In this document: piece by piece, positions 8,598 to 16,744 of the stretch
How positions within the stretch are numbered: position 1 is the stretch's first letter
Layout: every line of letters begins with the position of its first letter
Assembly: GCA_007116205.1 (NCBI GenBank)
Contig: SKIY01000091.1
Location: 1 to 16,875, forward strand
DNA: 16,875 nt
Reading direction: 5' to 3'
From: Candidatus Izemoplasma sp.
Lineage (GTDB): Bacteria; Bacillota_I; Bacilli_A; Izemoplasmatales; Izemoplasmataceae
Position numbers and translations under genes: made by a program
The notes under the pieces: model-generated
Databases searched by the model: none
What the model was told of the DNA's origin: nothing
The model's input: only the letters and a program-made list of their open reading frames with translations

Positions 8598-8632
8598 AAA
8601 AAAATAAAAGAGAAAATAAAGATTTAATCTTT
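8598..8632 (-). terminator. Weak terminator or attenuator between acpP and accB
   Basis: A 6-bp stem (AAAGAT at 8627-8632 on the minus strand with ATCTTT at 8618-8623) and a 3-base loop begin at the acpP stop codon. A pyrimidine-rich tail follows (8598-8617, mostly T on the minus strand), running up to the accB ribosome binding site. The stem has few G-C pairs, so it would stop only part of the transcription. Confidence 0.45.
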
Positions 8633-8855
8633 ACTTCACTTTCTCAATATATGCGATGACATCTTTAACCGTTTTCAGATTTTGAGCCTCAGAATCGCTT
8701 ACAGTAATATCGAAAGCATCTTCTAACGCCATTATAAGTTCAACAACATCTAGTGAGTCAGCACCTAGATCGTCAATTATATTTGCATCCATGGTTACAT
8801 CATCAGACTCTACGCCAAGTTCTTCAACTATAAGTGCTTTTACTTCTTCAAACAT
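8631..8855 (-). CDS. acpP: Acyl carrier protein
   Basis: ACP carries the growing acyl chain on phosphopantetheine during fatty acid synthesis. The 74-residue acidic protein has the four-helix pattern and the attachment Ser34 in GADSLDVVELIM. The start is ATG 8855: AGGAGGTG lies just upstream with an 8-base spacer to the ATG from AGGAGG, and a sigma-A type promoter ends about 22 bases before it. The frame stays open upstream to 8942, but those codons lie inside and before the promoter and do not look like ACP. It is the first gene of the operon, and a weak hairpin follows it, which may raise its level over downstream genes. The enzyme that attaches phosphopantetheine is not encoded here. Confidence 0.97.
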   Translation of the reverse strand: MFEEVKALIVEELGVESDDVTMDANIIDDLGADSLDVVELIMALEDAFDITVSDSEAQNLKTVKDVIAYIEKVK

Positions 8856-8877
8856 AATGAACACCTCCTTGAATGCC

Positions 8878-8906
8878 ATTATATCGACTAGGCGCTTTTT
8901 AGTCAA
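8878..8906 (-). promoter_or_regulatory. Sigma-A promoter of the acpP-acc-fab operon
   Basis: On the minus strand TTGACT (8901-8906) and TATAAT (8878-8883) are separated by exactly 17 bases, a near-consensus housekeeping promoter. The start of transcription would fall near 8871, giving a leader of about 16 bases containing the AGGAGG site. Between the two boxes an inverted repeat GACTA, 9 bases, TAGTC (8886-8904) overlaps the -35 box. Confidence 0.85.
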
Positions 8907-8911
8907 TATAT

Positions 8912-8924
8912 TTTGATGTTCAAA
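8912..8924 (-). promoter_or_regulatory. Candidate operator upstream of the acpP promoter
   Basis: The palindrome TTTGA, 3 bases, TCAAA stands 5 bases upstream of the -35 box. The half-sites resemble the box bound by FabT, the MarR-type repressor of fatty acid genes in Lactobacillales. The resemblance is seen; a FabT homologue is not in the window, so the regulator is inferred. Confidence 0.35.
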
Positions 8925-9146
8925 GTGTTCGATAATCAACATTTATGTTCGCATACATACTTGTATAAAATCATATGTATTCTTACACATGTAAAATCAC
9001 CTTAATTATATGTATAAAAAAAACGATTTTACGCCTATTTAAAGGTCTAAAATCGTTATTATATCATTTGCACTAAAATTATCAGACAAATAGTTCGCTC
9101 ACTAACATTATCCAAAAAGACACATTTATATAATATTATAATTTTT
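8925..9146. other. AT-rich spacer between birA and acpP
   Basis: No convincing gene is seen in this spacer apart from the terminator given separately. On the minus strand ATACATAT occurs twice (about 9009-9016 and 8973-8980), and an inverted repeat ATACATA/TATGTAT is at 8953-8980. A 15-codon frame, MCKNTYDFIQVCMRT (8943-8990), has AAGGTGA about 7 bases before its ATG and a TATAAT at 9005-9010 but no good -35 box. It could be a leader peptide or chance. The 9058-9146 part is the 3' end of the birA transcript. Confidence 0.5.
9016..9057 (-). terminator. Intrinsic terminator of birA
   Basis: On the minus strand a perfect 10-bp stem (9048-9057 with 9022-9031) has a 16-base loop that can pair further, and is followed by a run of T (eight including the stem end). 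It stands about 90 bases after the birA stop. Confidence 0.8.
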
Positions 9147-9836
9147 CTAATTAAGCGCAAAAGTCAATTGATCACACGAAATCACTTGCTTGTCAGCACC
9201 CTGAGTAATCGTACACATAAACGCTTCGCTAATAGCGGTTAGTTGATAGCGCTTTCCCTGATAAATAGCCACATGTTTACGTTCAAATAAAGCTGATTTA
9301 AATTCCTTAAATGTATCTTTTAACACCACGTAATGGTTATAGCGCTCAACAAATTTATTCAAAATCTTTTCAATTTCATACAAATGCGTCTGTTCAAATA
9401 ACATCGATGTTGCGTTTTGATCGTATTTAAGAGGATTTTGCTCATTAATATTTAACCCTATACCACAGATATGTTGTACTTTATCATTGGTTTTAAGGGT
9501 TTCAATGAGCATACCTGCTATTTTTTTATTACCGACATAAATATCATTAGGTAGTTTGATGCTTGCATCAATAAAGTAGTCTTTAAGCACTGATTTCAGT
9601 GCAAGTGCACTCGCCATAAAAATATCATTAGATAAGTGGGTATTGGCGGTAACTAAGAAACTAAATGTTAAATTAAGTTTACTATCTGTAGTCCACACAT
9701 TACCGCGTCTACCTTTACCATGGGTCTGTTTTAGAGCACGTATACACACCCCACTCGTTAAGATGTTGAGATTTTGTCTTATATAGTCATTTGTAGATGG
9801 TAAAACATCAATTGATTGAACTACTTGAATTTTCAT
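9147..9836 (-). CDS. birA: Biotin-protein ligase without HTH domain
   Basis: The enzyme makes biotinyl-AMP and attaches biotin to the carrier lysine of AccB. The 229-residue protein has the catalytic core: STND (14-17), the ligase loop GKGRRGNVW (40-48), KLPNDIYVGNKKIAGMLIE (94-112) and CGIGLNIN (124-131), followed by a short SH3-like C-terminal domain. There is no N-terminal winged helix, so unlike Escherichia coli or Bacillus BirA it should not repress biotin genes. I chose ATG 9836 because AAGGTG lies 6 bases upstream. An in-frame ATG at 9875 would lie upstream of the predicted transcription start. It has its own promoter and terminator, and lies just ahead of the operon that encodes its substrate AccB. 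Confidence 0.93.
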   Translation of the reverse strand: MKIQVVQSIDVLPSTNDYIRQNLNILTSGVCIRALKQTHGKGRRGNVWTTDSKLNLTFSFLVTANTHLSNDIFMASALALKSVLKDYFIDASIKLPNDIYVGNKKIAGMLIETLKTNDKVQHICGIGLNINEQNPLKYDQNATSMLFEQTHLYEIEKILNKFVERYNHYVVLKDTFKEFKSALFERKHVAIYQGKRYQLTAISEAFMCTITQGADKQVISCDQLTFALN

Positions 9837-9854
9837 ACGCATCACCTTATCACT

Positions 9855-9883
9855 ATAATACCGAAGGGGAACCATTAATTCAA
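9855..9883 (-). promoter_or_regulatory. Promoter of birA
   Basis: On the minus strand TTGAAT (9878-9883) and TATTAT (9855-9860) are 17 bases apart. Transcription would start near 9848, only about 12 bases before ATG 9836. The -35 box overlaps the T-rich tail of the dps terminator. Confidence 0.65.
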
Positions 9884-9909
9884 TAAAAAAAAGCGCACGA
9901 AGCGCTTTT
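9881..9909 (-). terminator. Intrinsic terminator of dps
   Basis: On the minus strand AAAAGCGC pairs with GCGCTTTT (9902-9909 with 9889-9896) around a 5-base TTCGT loop, followed by TTTTATTG. It begins three bases after the dps stop codon. Confidence 0.85.
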
Positions 9910-9911
9910 CG

Positions 9912-10352
9912 TTATTTTAGAGCTGATTCAATAAACCAAAGCTCTTTGTCATAACCTTCAACATGATCTTCCATCATACCAACGGTAACAAAGTCTCCTG
10001 CTTCATCCGCAACATTACGGATATCTGTTGCAAGTTTACGAAGTTTTTCAAGCTCATCTTTAGCAATCGCCAAAACTTCACCGATTTGATAATCTCTTAA
10101 ATCAAGTTCTTTCACACTTGATACTTCTAAATAAGAAGCAAGTGATGCAAGTGGAAATTCACCTTTCATTTTCATACGCTCTGCGACTTCATCGTACTTT
10201 TCAAAGAAATCATCGTACATTTTTTCAAGGTAAACGTGAACAGGTTCAAAACGTTCTCCTACAACATTCCAGTGCATATTATGGAATTTTACATTAAGTA
10301 CTGCGAGATCTGCTACATATTGGTTCATAAGTGTCATTTGTTCTTTGTTCAT
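9912..10352 (-). CDS. dps: Dps-family ferritin-like protein
   Basis: Dps proteins form 12-subunit shells that oxidise Fe2+ with peroxide and store the iron, protecting DNA. The 146-residue four-helix protein starts with a short tail, then has the family motif FHNMHWNVVGERFEPVH (23-39). His27, His39, Asp54 and Glu58 have the spacing of the intersubunit ferroxidase site; position 43 is Glu where the Listeria protein has Asp. There is no lysine-rich N-terminal extension, so direct DNA binding is uncertain. The C-terminal half is KDELEKLRKLATDIRNVADEAGD and DHVEGYDKELWF. GGAGG lies 10 bases before the ATG. It has its own promoter with a palindrome at the start site and a strong terminator, so it is an independent, probably stress-regulated unit. 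Confidence 0.92.
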   Translation of the reverse strand: MNKEQMTLMNQYVADLAVLNVKFHNMHWNVVGERFEPVHVYLEKMYDDFFEKYDEVAERMKMKGEFPLASLASYLEVSSVKELDLRDYQIGEVLAIAKDELEKLRKLATDIRNVADEAGDFVTVGMMEDHVEGYDKELWFIESALK

Positions 10353-10373
10353 AGTTTAAATTCCTCCTTTAAT

Positions 10374-10385
10374 TATTCATGAATA
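10374..10385. promoter_or_regulatory. Perfect 12-bp palindrome at the dps start site
   Basis: TATTCATGAATA lies directly downstream of the dps -10 box, overlapping its last base and covering the expected start of transcription. This is a typical place for a repressor to bind. It is not a good match to the PerR box (TTATAATnATTATAA type), so the protein is unknown. Confidence 0.35.
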
Positions 10386-10412
10386 TTATAACATAAAGGG
10401 CGTTTTTTACAA
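10385..10412 (-). promoter_or_regulatory. Promoter of dps
   Basis: On the minus strand TTGTAA (10407-10412) and a perfect TATAAT (10385-10390) are 16 bases apart. The -35 box begins three bases after the atpC stop. No strong terminator separates atpC from dps, so some read-through from the ATP synthase operon is possible. Confidence 0.7.
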
Positions 10413-10414
10413 CT

Positions 10415-10807
10415 TTAACGCTTTGAAGCTTGCGCTTCTTTTATACTCTTTTTAAGCTCTTTTTCAGCTTTTGTGAAATCCATGGTACGCTTGCGGTTTT
10501 CATCCAAACGTTCCTTCCGAACAGCATTGAGATGTTCCATCGCGCTCTCTTTGTTTAAGCCAACATGAGCCTCTTGAGCAATTACATTAATAATATTGTC
10601 TTGTTGTTCTAATACCCCGTTAATAATCACGGTAAATAAGTGACTTGAATCACGCACCATTTTAATATAGCCAACATCAATAGTTGATATGATTGGCGCA
10701 TGATTTTTTAACACCGCATAGTCGCCGTTGTTCTTTGAACTAACCACAATATAATCAACTTCTTCATTGTATAAAACACCACTCGGTGTTATGACAGTGA
10801 GTTTCAT
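10415..10807 (-). CDS. atpC: ATP synthase F1 epsilon subunit
   Basis: Epsilon sits on the rotor stalk with gamma, links it to the c-ring and can inhibit ATP hydrolysis. The 130-residue protein has the N-terminal beta sandwich (about 1-84, with ITPSGVLYNEEVDYIVV and GDYAVLKNHAPIIS) and a C-terminal helical hairpin rich in Lys and Glu (about 88-130). The typical ATP-binding motif of Bacillus epsilon is not obvious. It is the last gene of the operon, four bases after atpD; GGAG inside the atpD end serves as the ribosome binding site. Confidence 0.95.
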   Translation of the reverse strand: MKLTVITPSGVLYNEEVDYIVVSSKNNGDYAVLKNHAPIISTIDVGYIKMVRDSSHLFTVIINGVLEQQDNIINVIAQEAHVGLNKESAMEHLNAVRKERLDENRKRTMDFTKAEKELKKSIKEAQASKR

Positions 10808-10811
10808 CTCA

Positions 10812-13120
<2,309 letters not shown>

Positions 13121-13132
13121 CATACCACCTCC

Positions 13133-14641
13133 TTAAGCAAAGGTTTTTTTAAATGCTTCAATCACGCTATTTAAAGCTTTCGTATCAGGAAGCGTTTTTT
13201 CCTTACGAATATGTTCTAATAATGCATTTCCTTTTTCATCTTTCGTAAAATAACCATGTAGTTGTTCCTCGAATCGTTTAATATCATCGACATCAACATC
13301 GTCTAAGAACCCTTTAGTTAATACGTAAATACTTATAACCTGTTTCTCAACATCCATTGTTTCATGAAGACCTTGTTTCAAGATTTCAACCGTCCGCTTA
13401 CCACGTTCAAGTTTTTTCGTTGTCGCATCATCTAAATCAGAACCAAATTGCGTAAACGCTTCTAATTCACGATAACTTGCAAGATCTAAACGCAACGTTC
13501 CTGAAACTTTTTTAATCGCTTTAATTTGCGCTGATCCACCAACACGAGAAACACTTAACCCAGCATTAATAGCAGGTCTAACCCCTGTGTAGAAAAGATC
13601 ACTTTGAAGGAAAATCTGCCCATCGGTAATACTAATAACATTCGTTGGAATATATGCAGAAATATCTCCTTCTTGTGTTTCGATAATCGGCAATGCCGTA
13701 ATCGACCCACCACCGAGGTCATCATTTAGTTTTGCAGCGCGTTCAAGTAAGCGCGAATGCAAATAAAAGACATCTCCAGGATACGCTTCACGCCCTGGTG
13801 GACGACGAAGCAACAAACTCAACTCACGATAAGCAATCGCGTGTTTTGTTAAATCATCATAAACAACCAAAACGCTTTTTCCCTCAAACATAAACTCCTC
13901 ACCAATAGTAACACCCGCATAAGGTGCTAAATAAAGAAGTGGTGCGGGTTCACTAGCACTTGCACTAACAATAATAGTATGGTCCATAGCACCATGTTTT
14001 TTTAGCGCTTTAATGAGTCCTGCGACTGTCGACTCTTTTTGCCCAATCGCAACATAAATACAAATAACATCTTTACCTTTTTGATTAATAATCGTATCTA
14101 AAGCAATCGATGTTTTTCCGGTTTGACGGTCACCAATAATTAACTCGCGCTGCCCACGACCAATCGGTACTAAAGCATCCAGTACTTTAATCCCTGTTTG
14201 TAGTGGTTCATCCACCGACTTACGACTCATAACCCCAGTCGCTTTGCGCTCTAACGGTCTAAACTTCTTAGTTTCAATCTTTCCTAAACCATCAATCGCT
14301 TGCCCTAGTGGGTTTACTGCACGCCCAATTAAAGCCTCACCAACTGGAACCTCTAAAATACGGCCAGTCGTCTTCACTGAATCCCCTTCACGAATTGCTG
14401 TTGATTCATCCAAAATAATAACACCAACATGGTCTTTTTCTAAATTCAAAGCCATACCATATACATCATTTGGAAACACCAACAACTCACCACTCATAGC
14501 TTCTTCAAGTCCATGAACGAGCGCGATACCATCACCAACACTAATGACAGTTCCAATGTTTTCAGTCTTAACTTCTTTACTGTATTTCTTAATTTGTTCT
14601 TTAATCAACGCACTGATTTCAACGGGGTTGATTTTACTCAT
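13133..14641 (-). CDS. atpA: ATP synthase F1 alpha subunit
   Basis: Alpha carries the non-catalytic nucleotide sites and supplies an arginine finger to beta. The 502-residue protein has the beta-barrel N-terminal part, the P-loop GDRQTGKT (170-177), the LLRRPPGREAYPGDVFYLHSRLLERAA stretch (277-303), and the arginine finger Arg366 in SVSRVGGSAQ. These features and the length are standard. AGGTGG lies about 4 bases before ATG 14641, a rather short spacing, and 12 bases separate it from atpH. Confidence 0.98.
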   Translation of the reverse strand: MSKINPVEISALIKEQIKKYSKEVKTENIGTVISVGDGIALVHGLEEAMSGELLVFPNDVYGMALNLEKDHVGVIILDESTAIREGDSVKTTGRILEVPVGEALIGRAVNPLGQAIDGLGKIETKKFRPLERKATGVMSRKSVDEPLQTGIKVLDALVPIGRGQRELIIGDRQTGKTSIALDTIINQKGKDVICIYVAIGQKESTVAGLIKALKKHGAMDHTIIVSASASEPAPLLYLAPYAGVTIGEEFMFEGKSVLVVYDDLTKHAIAYRELSLLLRRPPGREAYPGDVFYLHSRLLERAAKLNDDLGGGSITALPIIETQEGDISAYIPTNVISITDGQIFLQSDLFYTGVRPAINAGLSVSRVGGSAQIKAIKKVSGTLRLDLASYRELEAFTQFGSDLDDATTKKLERGKRTVEILKQGLHETMDVEKQVISIYVLTKGFLDDVDVDDIKRFEEQLHGYFTKDEKGNALLEHIRKEKTLPDTKALNSVIEAFKKTFA

Positions 14642-14653
14642 ACTTCCACCTGC

Positions 14654-15169
14654 CTATTTAGTCAAACGTGACTTCAATTTATTCAAACTATGGTTCACTG
14701 TATCATTAAGAACCATACCGTTATATTCTATACGCATACCACCCGCAATAGTTGTATCCACGGTTGTGCTCACAACCACTTTTCGGTTGTACTTTTCACC
14801 ATATACTTTTTCAAGGTTTTCAATACGTTCTTTTGCTAAAGGTTTTCCTGTAAACACTTCAATACGCATCGTAGCATCTAACTGATCAACCAGCTTATCA
14901 TAGCTGTTTTGAATAAGATAGATGACATCAAAACGATTGTTCTGAACAAGGACTTTAAGAAAATCTTTAAAAAGCAATGGTAACTTAAACTCATCAATTA
15001 GCGCCTGCTTACTCTTTTTGACAATATTTGGATGCATAAAAAAGCGCATATTTTCCGCATCAAGTTCACTATTAAATGCCGAAAAAGCGGTTTTTATTTC
15101 CTTAGTAGCCTTGCCCTCAAGCGCAAGCTCAAAAAGCGCGACGGCATATTGATCGCTAACCGCGCTCAT
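14654..15169 (-). CDS. atpH: ATP synthase F1 delta subunit
   Basis: Delta joins the peripheral stalk (b dimer) to the top of the alpha-beta hexamer. The 171-residue protein has the helical N-terminal domain (about 1-105, with QYAVALFELALEG and FMHPNIVKKSKQALIDEF) and a C-terminal part with the conserved end GGMRIEYNGMVLNDTVNHSLNKLKSRL. This family varies widely; position and the C-terminal motif decide the call. Its ATG overlaps the atpF stop by four bases (ATGA), so the two stalk subunits are translationally coupled. Confidence 0.95.
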   Translation of the reverse strand: MSAVSDQYAVALFELALEGKATKEIKTAFSAFNSELDAENMRFFMHPNIVKKSKQALIDEFKLPLLFKDFLKVLVQNNRFDVIYLIQNSYDKLVDQLDATMRIEVFTGKPLAKERIENLEKVYGEKYNRKVVVSTTVDTTIAGGMRIEYNGMVLNDTVNHSLNKLKSRLTK

Positions 15170-15693
15170 TGTTTTTGCACCGCTTTAATCGATTCATCAA
15201 TCAAGCGTTCATACGTAGCCTCATCAATCTCTTTTGCTATTACTTTTTCAGCCAACATCGAAGCCACTTCAATAATTTCATTACGTATATGACCTTTAGC
15301 AAGTTCAATTTCTTGATCTAAATCCTTTTGCGCACTTTTTCTAATATTCGTTGCTTCATCTTTTGCTTTCGCAATAATTTCACGACGTGAATCTTCACCA
15401 CGTGATTTTGCATCTTCAAGAAGCTGTTTAGCTTCTAACTTTACCTTTTCAAAAGTCTCTTCCGCTTCTTTTTTCAAGGTTTTTGCCTCTTCATGTTTTT
15501 CAGTCGCTTCCGTTAACTCTTGATCCATTATTTCTCGACGCGACTCAATAAACGCAGTGACTTTTTCCCAAAAGAAAAACTTAACAACTAAGATCAGCAA
15601 GATTGTGGCAATAATTTGAATAACCATTTCCATTAGATCAATACCTAAAGCCGTATCAACTAAACGTTCAATGGCTCTCGCAAGTTCTATCAT
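15166..15693 (-). CDS. atpF: ATP synthase F0 b subunit
   Basis: Subunit b forms the peripheral stalk as a dimer anchored in the membrane. The 175-residue protein has one membrane helix (about 21-42, ending KFFFWEKV), preceded by an amphipathic stretch, then a long charged coiled coil rich in Glu, Lys and Ala (about 45-160). GGAGG lies 7 bases before ATG 15693. There is only one b gene, as expected outside photosynthetic and some other bacteria. The stop overlaps the atpH start. Confidence 0.96.
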   Translation of the reverse strand: MIELARAIERLVDTALGIDLMEMVIQIIATILLILVVKFFFWEKVTAFIESRREIMDQELTEATEKHEEAKTLKKEAEETFEKVKLEAKQLLEDAKSRGEDSRREIIAKAKDEATNIRKSAQKDLDQEIELAKGHIRNEIIEVASMLAEKVIAKEIDEATYERLIDESIKAVQKQ

Positions 15694-15716
15694 CCTGTTG
15701 CCTCCGATCTATCTTT

Positions 15717-15986
15717 TTAGGTGAAAATTAAAATAAATGCAATGATTAATGCATAAAGCCCTGTTGTCTCAGCCATCGCTTGACCAACAAGCATCGTTGT
15801 GGTAATTTTACCTGTTGCTTCAGGTTGTCTACCAACCGCTTCAACAGCTTTTCCAGCAGCATATCCTTGCCCAATCCCTGGACCAATACCAGCAATCATA
15901 GCAATCCCTGCACCCAGTAAAGCAAGTCCATTAACAAAAAAATCATTGTACTCTGCTACCGCTAAGAAAATTGACGATAATACCAT
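15717..15986 (-). CDS. atpE: ATP synthase F0 c subunit, sodium-binding type
   Basis: Subunit c forms the rotating ring that carries the coupling ion. The 89-residue hairpin has two membrane helices (about 18-46 and 60-88) joined by the polar loop GRQPEATGK. The ion-carrying Glu73 is in GQAMAETTGLYALI. All side-chain ligands of the Na+ site known from the Ilyobacter tartaricus ring have counterparts: Gln40 (after Pro36, the P-x3-Q motif), Glu73, Thr74 (Ser in Ilyobacter), Thr75 and Tyr78; Met71 replaces a Val that contributes only a backbone carbonyl. The N-terminus is about eight residues longer than in Ilyobacter. AGGAGG lies 7 bases before the ATG. Na+ use is an inference from these residues. 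Confidence 0.96.
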   Translation of the reverse strand: MVLSSIFLAVAEYNDFFVNGLALLGAGIAMIAGIGPGIGQGYAAGKAVEAVGRQPEATGKITTTMLVGQAMAETTGLYALIIAFILIFT

Positions 15987-16030
15987 AACTTTTCCTCCTA
16001 ATAATTATAATTTTATATAGTTAACATTTT

Positions 16031-16744
16031 CTATTCTGCAATTTCTGGTTCTTCTATTGCCATCGAAAGGAAAATGGTTAACAGCATAAAGTAAACAAAA
16101 GCTTGAATCAAACCAAACCCAATATTGAATATCGGATGTAACACTAAAGTTGCAATAGAGATATTTCCAACCGTCCCTAACACAGCACCTAAAGTCCCAA
16201 ACACATCCCCTAAGATATTTAATAAATTGAAAATAACAACCGCCATAACAGACCCACTTAATAGATTCCCAAACAGACGCAATCCCATCGCAAGCGGTGT
16301 TGATATTTCACTTATAAGATTTAAAGGCATTAATAAAACACTTGGTGTACTTAAATCCTTAAAACGATTTCTTGGTTTTCTTACCCACAATCCAGAGATT
16401 TGAATGGTAAAAAAAGCAAAAATACTAAAAGCCAAAGCAATCGATATATTCGCCAAAGGATTTGCTAAACCAAATAGCGCTGACGTATTCGCAAACGCCA
16501 AATATAATAAAATCCCTACCAATATAGGGGTAAACGTACGCCAATGTTTCCCATAAAATTCTTTAATAAAATCATTGAGCTTCTCAACAATTAAAACCGC
16601 AATAAAAACAATACCTTTAGGACTTTTCGAAGGATCTAAAGCCGCTACTTTACGACCGATAATCACAAGTATAATCATCAGTGCGACAGTAATAATTAAA
16701 CTCGACTTTAAATTGGGAGACAAATCCCCATAAAAACTAATCAT
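16031..16744 (-). CDS. atpB: ATP synthase F0 a subunit
   Basis: Subunit a holds the two half-channels for the coupling ion next to the c-ring. The 237-residue protein has about five to six membrane helices. The essential arginine is Arg156 in MGLRLFGNLLSG, and the C-terminal helix has LIQAFVYFMLLTIFLSMAIEE, both typical. ATG 16744 is preceded by AAAGGAG at a 9-base distance; a TTG three codons upstream has no suitable site. The start overlaps the end of the preceding gene by eight bases. A 44-base gap follows before atpE, in which I see nothing but the atpE ribosome binding site. Confidence 0.97.
   Translation of the reverse strand: MISFYGDLSPNLKSSLIITVALMIILVIIGRKVAALDPSKSPKGIVFIAVLIVEKLNDFIKEFYGKHWRTFTPILVGILLYLAFANTSALFGLANPLANISIALAFSIFAFFTIQISGLWVRKPRNRFKDLSTPSVLLMPLNLISEISTPLAMGLRLFGNLLSGSVMAVVIFNLLNILGDVFGTLGAVLGTVGNISIATLVLHPIFNIGFGLIQAFVYFMLLTIFLSMAIEEPEIAE

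Noticed and set aside
8856..8942. An N-terminally extended ACP of 103 residues starting at 8942
   Set aside because: The extra codons cover the -10 and -35 boxes and have no ribosome binding site, while ATG 8855 has AGGAGG and gives a normal 74-residue ACP.
10391..10434. Hairpin GCGTT/AACGC after atpC as the terminator of the ATP synthase operon
   Set aside because: The stem is only 5 bp with a 12-base loop and no T run follows; I would not call it a terminator.
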